64,000 bases of DNA from Pseudomonas graminis (GCF_900111735.1 NZ_FOHW01000002.1:302781-366780); one strand, 5' to 3'. Positions 23,662-32,659 are shown, counted from the first letter of the stretch. Numbers and translations: made by a program. The notes: generated by a model not told the origin, from the sequence alone.

Positions 23662-23989
23662 GGGTAACCTTCCGTGGTTGTTGAGTGCGGGCTGAGGTTA
23701 CGCGTTTGAGCCGTCCGAATTGGCATAAATATATATTGGGTGCGTCACGAGGTTTAACGTGATGTTTCATGGGAAAGCCGCGTCCGAATCGGACACTGTC
23801 CCGCCGAGCGGTACCAGATCCCTTACACTCAAATGGCAGTATCTTCGCGTCGGACGACGGGCGCGTTGGCGAAACGCGCCGTTTCCTCTACATTGGCACT
23901 CTTCCCGGATGATCGAAGCGTTCGCTGAACATCTTCGGCCAGCGGCGCGAAGCAGGCCCCTGTGGCCGGACAGGACGAAACCCTACACG
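23662..23989. other. Divergent promoter region between RHS island and sadC
   Basis: An A+T-rich tract (ATAAATATATATT, about 23726-23738) is followed by an inverted repeat TCACG - 8 bp - CGTGA (23745-23762). Both lie upstream of the leading RHS-operon gene and on the far side from sadC. A+T-rich promoters of this type are typical H-NS/MvaT targets. An open frame continues upstream of the chosen sadC start through this region, but its codon use and missing ribosome site argue against coding. Confidence 0.45.
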
Positions 23990-25111
23990 ATGACCACCCA
24001 GCCTCTTTTAGACGGATCTATCCAGCGCTTGCGGCTAAAGCGTTTTGGCCTGGCAACCGGCACCTACGTGTTACTGATCGTGCTCGTCATGGTTGCGTAT
24101 TGCACCGGCTACTACCACGCGACTTTTTTTGGCGTCTGGCTCGCCAGCGTCTCTGTTCTTCTGATGCAGGGCGCGCTGAGCCTGGTCTTCTTCGGCGGCT
24201 ACAACCAGCGTTTCAAGGATCCCAGCCTGACCGAGTTTCAAGTGCTCATGGGGCTCGGCTGGCAGACGTTCGTGCTCGCCCATATGGATTCGGCCAGAGG
24301 CACCTTTCTGGTGTTCTATGTGCTGGTGTTGCTGTTCGGTCTCTTTCACTTGAGGCCCAAAGTCTTCCTTCGCTGCTCAGTGCTCGCCTTGCTGGGCTTC
24401 ATAGGGCTGAACCTGTGGGATGCCGCGCACAGCCAACTCGACGATCCGGGCCTCGCCGCGCTGCAGACCTGCGCGCTGTTCATCATCTTTTCCTGGCTGT
24501 GCCTGTTCGCACGCTTCGTCCAGAACTCGCGCAACCGCATGCACCAGCGTCGGATCACTCTGCAGGCGCATCAGGAAACCTTGCGCGGCATGATGTTGCA
24601 GCTCGAAGAGCTGGCGTCCACCGACGAACTCACCAACCTCTATAACCGCCGCCACTTCCTGCGCATCGCGACCCGCGAACTCGAACTTATGAACGGTAAC
24701 TACACCGCAGGCCTGGCGCTGATTGACCTTGACCACTTCAAGCGGGTCAACGATCTTCATGGTCATGCCGCAGGCGACAGGGTGCTGCAGGTCTTCGGCA
24801 AAACCGCCGCTCAGTGCCTGCGGGCCGATGACATTCTGGCCCGCTACGGCGGTGAAGAGTTCGTGTTGCTGATTCCGCGCTGTACCCGCGCTCAACTGGT
24901 CGACTGCTGCGAGCGCATCCGCCTGGCCTTTACCCACGTCACGTTGCCGGAATTTCCAGAGCTGGATCTGAGCTTGTCGATCGGCATGGTCATCATTGAG
25001 CGCGGTGACCGCATGGACCGGGCTTTACAGCGTGCCGATCAGTCGCTGTATCGCGCCAAGCACCAAGGCCGCAACCGCTGCCACGGCGCCTGGGATTACG
25101 CCGATGCCTGA
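23990..25111 (+). CDS. sadC: Membrane diguanylate cyclase, SadC-like
   Basis: Enzyme of 373 residues making cyclic di-GMP. Five or six hydrophobic helices occupy about residues 20-185, followed by a coiled linker and a GGDEF domain. The active loop is G-G-E-E-F (in A-R-Y-G-G-E-E-F-V-L-L), and the product-inhibition I-site R-A-D-D lies five residues before it, so both catalysis and feedback look intact. The identity as SadC rests on architecture and on the fumarase / cyclase / ferredoxin-reductase gene order remembered from PAO1. SadC promotes surface attachment and represses swarming there. The start at 23990 was chosen because residues before it are not membrane-like; the remembered PAO1 protein is longer (about 487 aa), so an earlier start is possible. 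Confidence 0.82.
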   Translation: MTTQPLLDGSIQRLRLKRFGLATGTYVLLIVLVMVAYCTGYYHATFFGVWLASVSVLLMQGALSLVFFGGYNQRFKDPSLTEFQVLMGLGWQTFVLAHMDSARGTFLVFYVLVLLFGLFHLRPKVFLRCSVLALLGFIGLNLWDAAHSQLDDPGLAALQTCALFIIFSWLCLFARFVQNSRNRMHQRRITLQAHQETLRGMMLQLEELASTDELTNLYNRRHFLRIATRELELMNGNYTAGLALIDLDHFKRVNDLHGHAAGDRVLQVFGKTAAQCLRADDILARYGGEEFVLLIPRCTRAQLVDCCERIRLAFTHVTLPEFPELDLSLSIGMVIIERGDRMDRALQRADQSLYRAKHQGRNRCHGAWDYADA

Positions 25112-26042
25112 GTTGCGTGTCGGCGACCGGAGATGGTCGGTCACACCCGGGACCAATTTGCTCGACGCCTTGAACGACGCCGGGATGTCCGTCCCCTACA
25201 GCTGCCGTGCCGGCAGTTGCCATGCCTGCATGGTGCGCTGCGTCATTGGTGAGCCGCTGGATGCAGCACCTGAGGCGCTTGACTCGGAGAGGCGCGGCCA
25301 GGGCTGGCGGCTGTCGTGCCAGTGTCAGGTAGCCGGCGATCTGGCGGTGGAAGTCTTCGACCCGCTGCGCGATGGCCTGCCAGCAACCGTCGTCGGTGCT
25401 GACTGGCTGAGTCCGTCGGTGCTGCGCTTGCGACTGAACCCTGAACGCCCGTTGCGCTATCGCGTCGGCCAGCATCTGCTGCTGTGGACCGAGAATGGCG
25501 TAGCGCGGCCTTACTCGTTGGCGAGCGTGCCAGGGGACGATCCCTTTTTGGAGTTTCATATCGATTGCCTGCGTTCCGGCGCTTTCGCTGATGTGGCGCG
25601 CACACTGAAAAACGGTGATCCGATCCGCCTCGGCGAACTGCAGGGCGGCGCGCTGCGTTACGACCCCGACTGGCAGGACCGGCCATTATTGCTGCTGGCG
25701 GCGGGTACCGGATTAGCGCCGTTGTGGGGAGTGCTGCGCGAAGCGTTGCGGCAGGATCATCAGGGCGACATCCGCGTGCTGCATCTGGCGCGCGATGCGC
25801 AGGAGCATTATCTGACGGGCCCATTGAGCGAGCTGGCGGCCCGGCACTCAAATCTTTCCGTGGAGTCGATCGAAGGGTCGGGCTTTGCGGCTGTACTGGG
25901 CGAATTGCGCGTGACATCCCGCCAGACCATCGCGCTGGTGTGCGGATCACCCACCAGCGTCGAGGCGTTTTCGAAGCGGCTGTTTATCACGGGGTTGCCC
26001 CGTGGTCAGGTGCTCTCTGACGAGTTTGTCGAGAGAGGCTGA
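25104..26042 (+). CDS. 2Fe-2S ferredoxin-NAD(P)H oxidoreductase
   Basis: Electron-transfer flavoprotein of 312 residues. A plant-type ferredoxin domain comes first (Y-S-C-R-A-G-S-C-H-A-C, with the fourth Cys near residue 70). An FAD-binding barrel with R-P-Y-S-L-A-S and an NAD-binding domain with A-A-G-T-G-L-A-P follow. This order matches the CDP-6-deoxyglucoseen reductase/phenol hydroxylase reductase type. The partner oxygenase or acceptor is unknown. The ATG at 25104 lies inside the end of sadC (8-base overlap), so the two are translationally coupled, an unexplained but apparently conserved link between c-di-GMP synthesis and a redox enzyme. Confidence 0.87.
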   Translation: MPELRVGDRRWSVTPGTNLLDALNDAGMSVPYSCRAGSCHACMVRCVIGEPLDAAPEALDSERRGQGWRLSCQCQVAGDLAVEVFDPLRDGLPATVVGADWLSPSVLRLRLNPERPLRYRVGQHLLLWTENGVARPYSLASVPGDDPFLEFHIDCLRSGAFADVARTLKNGDPIRLGELQGGALRYDPDWQDRPLLLLAAGTGLAPLWGVLREALRQDHQGDIRVLHLARDAQEHYLTGPLSELAARHSNLSVESIEGSGFAAVLGELRVTSRQTIALVCGSPTSVEAFSKRLFITGLPRGQVLSDEFVERG

Positions 26043-26080
26043 AGTCCGCCAACCCTTTGCCGGCTCCTCACACCATTCGC

Positions 26081-27313
26081 TCAGGCGAGAATACGCGTGA
26101 CGAAGCTGCCGCCGGCTACCAGAATCCTTTCTTCGACGGATTTTACGTCATACGGAGTTGAAGACTCGGGTATGCCGGGGTAGTCGAGGCGTACCCAGCC
26201 TGAATCGGTCCCGAACGCGCGATCGAGAGAGCCATCCGTGTTGTAGCGCGCGACAATGAGGTAGCGGGAGTTAGACGTATGTCCCGCTGCGACGATTTTG
26301 TCTCCGTCGTACGCTGCACTGAGCCACTGGAACAGATCGGGGACTGGCTCGGGGTTAAACGACTCATCAATTCTGCCGTCCTTATCAAGACCAATAAGCG
26401 CTGCATTGTCACCAGCACCCCGACCGCAAATGATCAGGTTCCCCTCCGTCGTTTCAATGCAGCCGTTCACACGAAAACCGGCATAGTTCTGCAGTGGAAG
26501 TTCTACGAAACCGCTTCCGCCATTTCCAAACCCAACATCCAGTGCCCCCGTATCGGTGTACCTGACCAAAAACGGATAGAAGTCGCCGGATTCACTTCTA
26601 TGCTCGCCGACGACCAAGACCTTTCCCGATGCCAAGACTAATAACGCACCCAGTGAGCTGGACCCCAGCGCCTCAGGGTAATGCGCGTAGCCCACCTCAT
26701 TGAAGGAAGTGTCAAGTTGGCCGGTGTCATCAATCCGGTAAATAACCGTTCTTTTCTCGACGGAGTACCACCAACCGACTATGAGCTTGCCAGAGGGTGT
26801 TAATCCGGTTCGCATTGCTGACGGGAGTGAATAAAGTTGGCCTTCAACATCTGGCAGAGGCTCGTTATCCGGAAGTCGGTCATTGCTTAGGGTGTCAGGA
26901 TAAGAGAGCTGCAAGATGCCGCCTTGTCCATAGTCCGGGTCCAGGATGCCGTCTCGTGAGTATCGGGTTGCACAGGGAATAATCGAGCCACTTAGGGTCG
27001 TGGTGGTCACCACAATTAACGTCTTGTCCTGTTCGACCTCGAATGCGCCGATTGCCACAGATCTCTGTTGCGCCATGACCTGATCCTGAATAACGCCGTT
27101 TTTGCCGAAGCTGGCGTCAACGGTGCCATTGTTCAACAACCGCGTTACAAGAAACTTCCCTTCCTCAGTACTTGAAGAGCCCGCAACCAACGGGCTAGTC
27201 CCAGGCGCCCAAGTCAAATTGCCTGCATATCCCATGGAAGCCGGTAAGTTGGCCAGTCCATCGGTACCGAAGTCCGGATCCGGCCCTCCACTGACAAGTA
27301 CGTCCTTGTTCAT
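26081..27313 (-). CDS. Delta-60 repeat (beta-propeller-like) protein
   Basis: The 410-residue protein is built of repeats of about 50-60 residues, each with G-x-L-D-x-S-F-G or D-x-D-F-G-x-x-G followed by a strand such as K-I/V-L-V-V-G. This is the pattern of Pfam delta-60 repeats, thought to fold as beta-propeller blades. About seven units are visible. There is no signal peptide and no catalytic motif. A-A-G-G-G-G precedes the ATG at 27313. Base composition is A+T-richer than the neighbours. From memory the corresponding PAO1 slot holds an enoyl-CoA hydratase gene, so this is likely an acquired or replaced gene. Function unknown. Confidence 0.78.
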   Translation of the reverse strand: MNKDVLVSGGPDPDFGTDGLANLPASMGYAGNLTWAPGTSPLVAGSSSTEEGKFLVTRLLNNGTVDASFGKNGVIQDQVMAQQRSVAIGAFEVEQDKTLIVVTTTTLSGSIIPCATRYSRDGILDPDYGQGGILQLSYPDTLSNDRLPDNEPLPDVEGQLYSLPSAMRTGLTPSGKLIVGWWYSVEKRTVIYRIDDTGQLDTSFNEVGYAHYPEALGSSSLGALLVLASGKVLVVGEHRSESGDFYPFLVRYTDTGALDVGFGNGGSGFVELPLQNYAGFRVNGCIETTEGNLIICGRGAGDNAALIGLDKDGRIDESFNPEPVPDLFQWLSAAYDGDKIVAAGHTSNSRYLIVARYNTDGSLDRAFGTDSGWVRLDYPGIPESSTPYDVKSVEERILVAGGSFVTRILA

Positions 27314-27488
27314 TTGGTTTCCCCTTCCGATGGCGTTTTGCAAACTTGACTGTAGGCCTGTGCCAATGCCGAATCTACTGGCATATATGACAGTCGAAAG
27401 CGTCTGTCTGAACTGACTCTTGCTCAGACAGACTGTGATGGTCGGCCTGCCTATACCCCACGGCAGTCAGGTAAGTGTCAGAGGGAAT

Positions 27489-27524
27489 AAAAAAGCCCCG
27501 CACTCTCACGAGGCGGGGCTTTTT
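27489..27524. terminator. Rho-independent terminator of pykA
   Basis: A-tract, GCCCCGC / GCGGGGC stem with an 11-base loop, and T-tract. It is in the right place for minus-strand pykA (stop at 27541). Confidence 0.9.
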
Positions 27525-27540
27525 GGTGTTGCGGTGCCGC

Positions 27541-28992
27541 TTAAACCATTGGGTCGCCGACGTGCAGGATCTTCATGCCGTTGGTGCCGCCGATGGTGTG
27601 GTAGCTGTCGCCCTTGGTCAGGATGACCCAGTCGCCTTGCTCAACCAGACCGCGCTTGACCAGTTCGTCCACAGCCGACTGGCTGACCTGACCTGGCGGC
27701 AATGCCGCCGGGTCGAACGGAATGGTGTAAACGCCACGGAACATCGCCGCGCGCGCCTGGGTGCCGCGGTGCGGGGAGAACGCGTAGATCGGTACCGAGG
27801 AACGAATCCGCGACATGATCAGCGGGGTGTAGCCGCTTTCGGTCAGCGCGATGATCGCTTTCACGCCAGGGAAGTGGTTGGCGGTGTACATGGCGGCCAG
27901 CGCGATGCTTTCGTCACAACGGGTGAAGGAGTGACCGACGCGGTGGCTGGAGGTCTTGCCGGTCGGATGACGTTCAGCGCCGACGCAGATGCGCGCCATC
28001 GCCTCAACGGCTTCAACAGGATAAGAGCCGGCGGCACTTTCAGCGGACAGCATCACGGCGTCGGTGTAGTCGAGCACGGCGTTGGCCACGTCGGACACTT
28101 CAGCGCGGGTTGGCATCGGGCTGGAAATCATCGATTCCATCATCTGCGTAGCAACGATCACCGCCTTGTTATGGCGACGTGCGTGCAGAATGATTTTCTT
28201 CTGGACGCCCACCAGCTCGGCGTCGCCGATTTCCACGCCCAGGTCGCCACGGGCAACCATGACCGCGTCACTGGCGCGGATCAGCGCATCGAGGGTGTCG
28301 TCGTCGGCAACGGCTTCGGCGCGTTCGATCTTCGCCACCAGCCAGGCCGTGCCGCCGGACTCGTCACGCAGCTTGCGCGCGTATTCCATGTCGGCCGCAT
28401 CACGCGGGAAGGAAACGGCCAGGTAATCCAGGTCCATTTCTGCAGCGAGCTTGATGTCCTGCTTGTCTTTCTCGGTCAGCGCCGGAGCTGTGAGGCCGCC
28501 GCCGCGACGGTTGATGCCTTTGTGATCCGACAGCGGGCCGCCGATGGTCACGGTGCAATGCAGTGCATCGGCGGTTTGCGTGTCGACGCGCATGACCACG
28601 CGCCCATCGTCCAGCAGCAGCTCATCACCGACGCCGCAGTCTTTGACCAGGTCGGGGTAGTCGATACCGACGATGTCCTGGTTGCCGTCGGTCAGAGGAT
28701 GGCTGGTGGAAAAGATGAACTTGTCACCTACCTTCAGCTCGATCTTCTTGTTGACGAATTTGGCGATGCGGATTTTCGGGCCTTGAAGGTCACCCAGCAA
28801 CGCGACGAACCGACCGTTCTTGGCGGCGATGTCGCGGATCAGCTTCGCGCGAGCTTTGTGCTCGTCGGGCGTGCCGTGGGAGAAGTTCAGGCGGGCGACG
28901 TCCAGGCCAGCGAGAATCAGCTTCTCGATGACTTCTGGCGAATTACTGGCAGGGCCCAGTGTGGCTACGATTTTGGTGCGGCGAACGGTCAT
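27541..28992 (-). CDS. pykA: Pyruvate kinase
   Basis: Glycolytic enzyme converting phosphoenolpyruvate and ADP to pyruvate and ATP, 483 residues, full length. Recognisable motifs include R-R-T-K-I-V-A-T-L-G-P at the N-terminus, N-F-S-H-G, the catalytic-loop helix K-I-E-R-A-E-A-V-A, M-V-A-R-G-D-L-G-V-E-I, and A-T-Q-M-M-E-S-M. PykA is favoured over PykF because of the remembered PAO1 order (sadC region to pykA to MoxR cluster). The ATG at 28992 follows A-A-G-G-A-G with 7-base spacing, better than a TTG two codons upstream. Confidence 0.93.
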   Translation of the reverse strand: MTVRRTKIVATLGPASNSPEVIEKLILAGLDVARLNFSHGTPDEHKARAKLIRDIAAKNGRFVALLGDLQGPKIRIAKFVNKKIELKVGDKFIFSTSHPLTDGNQDIVGIDYPDLVKDCGVGDELLLDDGRVVMRVDTQTADALHCTVTIGGPLSDHKGINRRGGGLTAPALTEKDKQDIKLAAEMDLDYLAVSFPRDAADMEYARKLRDESGGTAWLVAKIERAEAVADDDTLDALIRASDAVMVARGDLGVEIGDAELVGVQKKIILHARRHNKAVIVATQMMESMISSPMPTRAEVSDVANAVLDYTDAVMLSAESAAGSYPVEAVEAMARICVGAERHPTGKTSSHRVGHSFTRCDESIALAAMYTANHFPGVKAIIALTESGYTPLIMSRIRSSVPIYAFSPHRGTQARAAMFRGVYTIPFDPAALPPGQVSQSAVDELVKRGLVEQGDWVILTKGDSYHTIGGTNGMKILHVGDPMV

Positions 28993-29171
28993 GCACAAAC
29001 TCCTTAAATGAAGCGCAGCGAGAGGCTACTACTGTATTGCTCTGTAGTCATTGTTCCTTTGCACTACCTGCCCCCCTGATCGCTGGGCAATCGGCAGGTC
29101 GGCGGCAGTTGAATCGGACTTGAAGAAATCCAGGAATACGCCGATACAAGGGCTGAGCACAGGAGACTCTC

Positions 29172-29546
29172 ATGCGAATCGTGATGATATTAGTGGCGCT
29201 GCTTGCCTTGGGTGGCTGCACCCGTTGGGCAATGAACAGCCATTTGAACAATGCCAACCGCGCCTACGCCCAGGGCGACTGTGACGCGGTGATGTACAAC
29301 TTGTCGAAAGTCGATCGGGAAAGCCGTTCGCGTCGCTACGTACAGCCTGAAGTGTCGATGTTGCGTGGCCAGTGCCTGGAGCGCCAGAAGTTCTACATGG
29401 ATGCGGTCCAGACCTACCAGTACATCATCACCCAGTTCCCCGAAAGCGAGTATGCATTCCGCGCCAAGGCCCGTCTGGACACGCTGCATCAGCTTGGCCA
29501 TGACAACCTGGCTCCGCCCGCCACACCGCGAGCTGCTTCACGCTAG
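29172..29546 (+). CDS. Small TPR-like lipoprotein
   Basis: Predicted outer- or inner-membrane lipoprotein of 124 residues. The signal peptide ends in lipobox L-G-G-C with Cys16 as the acylation site. The mature part has two or three helical pairs typical of TPR repeats (A-N-R-A-Y-A-Q-G-D-C-D-A-V and F-Y-M-D-A-V-Q-T-Y-Q-Y-I). Thr17 follows the Cys, so the +2 Asp retention signal is absent and sorting to the outer membrane is expected. A-G-G-A-G lies 7-8 bases before the ATG. Partner unknown. Confidence 0.82.
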   Translation: MRIVMILVALLALGGCTRWAMNSHLNNANRAYAQGDCDAVMYNLSKVDRESRSRRYVQPEVSMLRGQCLERQKFYMDAVQTYQYIITQFPESEYAFRAKARLDTLHQLGHDNLAPPATPRAASR

Positions 29547-29860
29547 TTACACCCGAGTGGATACACGGTCACGTCTCCGGGTGGATATTGGGGAAAGCTG
29601 AGCTAGGCTACGATGGGTAGGGACCTAAGTGTTTTGACGAAGGCGGCAGCGCCACTGATCCGAAAGCGAGGCGAACAGGCGTGGATAAGCCTGATCGGTC
29701 GCGTGGATGAGTGACTTTTGCCAGTGCTGAATGAGTCAGATGTCGTCATGGGTTTTTCCAATGATGGATTCTGGCGTCACGGGTCTGGCAGTTCCGTGCG
29801 ACCGAGTCCCAAAGCACTAGCGCGGCCATGCTCAATGGTCATCTCAGGGCGAGTGTCCGA
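29547..29860. other. Intergenic region, no gene recognised
   Basis: About 310 bp between the lipoprotein and PilZ genes. Only weak short stems (CACCCG...CGGGTG near 29549-29582) are visible; no terminator with a T-run and no convincing ORF. It should contain the PilZ gene's promoter. Confidence 0.4.
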
Positions 29861-30220
29861 ATGCTTAATGAAAGACGAATAGAACGTCACCAACTGCCTT
29901 ATTACCTGCAAGTGTTCAACCGGTACACCGATAAACCCCTGGGTTGCCTGGGTAACGTGTCCGAACAAGGCCTGATGCTGATCAGTGATCTGCCCATTCT
30001 GGTGGGGGCTGATTTTCAGCTGCGCCTGAAAGTGCCTGACGGCAAGAACGGCCTGTACCACATCGATATCGACGCCAGCTGCCTGTGGTGTCAGGAAGAC
30101 GAAACACCGCGCGTGTTCGATTCCGGCTTTCGCCTGCAAGCGGCACCGGCGGAGTACTTCGTCCTCATTCAGGCCTTGCAGCGCTACTTTAGCTTCTACC
30201 CTCTGGAAGCCTCCGCCTGA
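29861..30220 (+). CDS. PilZ-domain c-di-GMP receptor-like protein
   Basis: Single-domain PilZ protein of 119 residues. The two c-di-GMP-binding signatures are present: R-R-I-E-R near the N-terminus and N-V-S-E-Q-G (N/D-x-S-x-x-G) about 25 residues later, separated by a beta strand. This supports nucleotide binding. The start at 29861 was chosen over the in-frame ATG at 29828 because PilZ proteins usually begin shortly before the R-R-x-x-R motif; neither has a strong ribosome site. It lies about 5 kb from the SadC-like cyclase, so the window holds both a maker and a possible reader of c-di-GMP. The regulated target is not evident. Confidence 0.8.
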   Translation: MLNERRIERHQLPYYLQVFNRYTDKPLGCLGNVSEQGLMLISDLPILVGADFQLRLKVPDGKNGLYHIDIDASCLWCQEDETPRVFDSGFRLQAAPAEYFVLIQALQRYFSFYPLEASA

Positions 30221-30230
30221 AGGCAGGCGC

Positions 30231-31586
30231 CTACAGCGCGCCAGCCTTTTTCCAGCTCATGTATCGGCTCACCAACTCCGGCCCCAGCTCACTGGGGCGC
30301 ACATCCAGCACCGGGATTCCATGGGCGGTCAAACGCTCATGCAGCCCGTTGCGTGCGTTGAGCAGGTCCACCGTCCCGCAGTAGTCCACGGCCTGTTGCC
30401 AGGTCTGCACGGGTGTTTGACGAAGATCGTCAAGCACAGCCTCGCGCAAACTGGCGATGAGCACGCGATGATGTCGACTCAGCTGTTTGACCGCTTCGAG
30501 TAATTGCTCGTCATCCTCGTCTCGCAGGTTGGTGATCAGCACCACCAATGCCCGGCGCTTCTGCCGCACGAGGATGTTTCGCATCGCCACCGCGTAATCG
30601 GCGGGACGCTGGGTTGCGTTGACGTTGTAGAGATGGTTCAACAGCACGTTCAGTTGGCTGGCGCCTTTGGCGGGTGGCAAATGCCGATCCTGTTCGCCCG
30701 CGAAGGTTGAAAGACCGACCGCGTCGCCCTGGCGCAAAGCCACATAGCTCAGCAGCAAGCAGGCATTCAACCCATGGTCGAAGTGCGTCAGGTCGCCGTC
30801 CTGGCTGCGCATGCGTCGGCCACAGTCAAGCATGAACAGGATTTGCTGGTCGCGCTCATCCTGATATTCCCGCGCAATGGGCGCGCGATGCCGGGCCGTG
30901 GCTTTCCAGTCGATCTGACGCAGGCTGTCGCCTTCACGAAATTCACGCAGTTGATGAAATTCCAGGCCCAGCCCCCGGCGTGGCTGCTGGCGAATGCCGA
31001 TCTGCCTGAGCCAGTTCTCGACGCCCAGCAGTTGCCCGTTCTGCAACCGGGCGAAATCCGGGTAGACCCGGACGATGTCATGGTTGGGCACATAACGCCG
31101 GGATGCCCACAGGCGCAACGGGCTGCGCATGAGGATCTCGGTGCGTTCGAAGGTGAAATCCCCGCGACTGGCCGGGCGCAGCCGATAGGTCAGCTGGGCC
31201 GTGCGTTGCGGGCGCAGCACGAGGTCCTGGGGCAGATTTTCGGTTTCGTAGCGAGCGTCCGGCTCTGAGGGGCCATGATCAAATAGAGTCATGTGCAGCG
31301 CACGGGGTGAATCGTGTTCCAGCTCGACCCGCACCTCGCTCCAGCGTCCCATTCCCAGGCTGCCGGCCAGATGCCGCCTGGCGCGAGGGGAGGGCAGGCG
31401 CCATAGCCACACCGCATCCAGCCCGGCTGCGGCAATCATCATCCACAGCAGGGTCCAGAAAAGGCCATCCAGCCGCGCGACGGGCCCTCGCCCCAATGCC
31501 TGCAGAATGCCGAGCAGCACCGACACGCCGAGCAGAACGGCCAGCCACCAGAGCATTCGGGTCGACGGCTTGAGCAGTTGTTTCAT
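30231..31586 (-). CDS. DUF58 membrane protein with von Willebrand A-like fold
   Basis: Protein of 451 residues with two N-terminal membrane helices (about 13-30 and 38-60) and the DUF58 signature E-F-x-x-L-R-x-x-x-x-G-D-x-x-R-x-I-D-W-K-A-T-A-R. A C-terminal vWA-like region follows, with a D-C-G-R-R-M segment standing in for the metal-site start. DUF58 proteins are standard partners of MoxR ATPases. This is the last gene of the six-gene operon and overlaps moxR by ATGA (31583-31586). A role in assembly or stress-dependent folding of envelope complexes is inferred from the family. Confidence 0.85.
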   Translation of the reverse strand: MKQLLKPSTRMLWWLAVLLGVSVLLGILQALGRGPVARLDGLFWTLLWMMIAAAGLDAVWLWRLPSPRARRHLAGSLGMGRWSEVRVELEHDSPRALHMTLFDHGPSEPDARYETENLPQDLVLRPQRTAQLTYRLRPASRGDFTFERTEILMRSPLRLWASRRYVPNHDIVRVYPDFARLQNGQLLGVENWLRQIGIRQQPRRGLGLEFHQLREFREGDSLRQIDWKATARHRAPIAREYQDERDQQILFMLDCGRRMRSQDGDLTHFDHGLNACLLLSYVALRQGDAVGLSTFAGEQDRHLPPAKGASQLNVLLNHLYNVNATQRPADYAVAMRNILVRQKRRALVVLITNLRDEDDEQLLEAVKQLSRHHRVLIASLREAVLDDLRQTPVQTWQQAVDYCGTVDLLNARNGLHERLTAHGIPVLDVRPSELGPELVSRYMSWKKAGAL

Positions 31587-32659
31587 CGACGGGGCGCCGC
31601 CACCTGATCGAGCAATTGCTTGAGCACGTGATCCACGGACAACCCTTCGATGTCCAGCTCCGGCGCAAGCCTTACCCTATGCCGCAGCACTGCCAGGGCA
31701 CAGCCTTTGACGTCGTCGGGCACGACGAATTCGCCGCCACGCAACAGCGCACGCGCCCGGGCTCCCCGGATCAGCGCGATGGACGCCCGCGGCCCTGCGC
31801 CGAGTGTCAGGCCTGGCCACGTACGAGTCGCGCGAGCAAGCCGCACGGCGTAGTCAAGCACCTGTTCATCCACCGGCAGATCGCTGGCGATGCGTTGCAG
31901 CGCCAGCACATCTTTCGCCTGCATCAAGGTGCGAAGGGGCTGGATGTCGAGCATGTCGGAGCGCGTCGAACGGGTGACCTGGCGGACCATTTCCTGCTCC
32001 TGCTCGGCATGGGGATAATCCATACGCACCTTGAGCATGAAGCGGTCCAGCTCGGCTTCGGGCAGCGGGTAAGTGCCTTCCTGCTCGATCGGGTTCTGTG
32101 TCGCGAGCACCATGAAGGGTTGCGGCACGGGCAGGGCTCGGCCCTCCAGTGTGACCTGACGTTCCTGCATCACCTCAAGCAGCGCGGCCTGAGTCTTGGC
32201 CGGTGCGCGGTTGATCTCGTCCGCGAGCAGCAGATGGGTAAACAGTGGCCCCTTGCGCAGCTTGAACTGCTCGCTCTGCATGTCGTACACGGCATGGCCG
32301 GTGACATCGCTGGGCATCAGGTCGGGGGTGAACTGAATGCGCGCGAACTCGCCGCCGAAACACCGGGCCAGCGCCCGCACCAGCAGCGTCTTGCCCAGCC
32401 CGGGCACACCTTCGAGCAACACATGGCCACCGCCGATCAGTGCGGTCAGCACATCATCGATCACCGCGTCCTGGCCGATGACGGCTTTTTGCAGCTCGTG
32501 CCGCACCGCCTGCGCCAGATGAATCGCGCGCTGGCGCTGTTGCGCCTGATGGCTGCCCGAAGCGGTGGCCGGCTCGCTCTGCGTGTGCTCCACGGCGGTG
32601 GATTCAAGGGTGGGAAGATGTTGGGCCGCGTGGCCTGGCTCGCTCGGTTGATCGCTCAT
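31583..32659 (-). CDS. MoxR-family AAA+ ATPase
   Basis: Chaperone-like AAA+ ATPase of 358 residues. Walker A is G-V-P-G-L-G-K-T, Walker B is L-L-L-A-D-E-I-N-R, and sensor 1 is A-T-Q-N-P-I-E-Q-E-G-T-Y-P-L-P-E-A, characteristic of MoxR. The N-terminal ~35 residues are polar and variable. The start M-S-D-Q-P at 32657-32659 overlaps the upstream stop (ATGA). MoxR proteins act with DUF58/vWA partners to mature or remodel membrane and metal-containing complexes; the client here is unknown. Confidence 0.9.
   Translation of the reverse strand: MSDQPSEPGHAAQHLPTLESTAVEHTQSEPATASGSHQAQQRQRAIHLAQAVRHELQKAVIGQDAVIDDVLTALIGGGHVLLEGVPGLGKTLLVRALARCFGGEFARIQFTPDLMPSDVTGHAVYDMQSEQFKLRKGPLFTHLLLADEINRAPAKTQAALLEVMQERQVTLEGRALPVPQPFMVLATQNPIEQEGTYPLPEAELDRFMLKVRMDYPHAEQEQEMVRQVTRSTRSDMLDIQPLRTLMQAKDVLALQRIASDLPVDEQVLDYAVRLARATRTWPGLTLGAGPRASIALIRGARARALLRGGEFVVPDDVKGCALAVLRHRVRLAPELDIEGLSVDHVLKQLLDQVAAPRR

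Noticed and set aside
23759..23989. N-terminal 77-codon extension of the diguanylate cyclase
   Set aside because: Composition is unlike a protein, it covers the promoter region, and membrane helices begin only after the ATG at 23990. Not fully excluded.
27475..29007. 510-codon open frame antisense to pyruvate kinase
   Set aside because: Begins inside the terminator and mirrors pykA codons.
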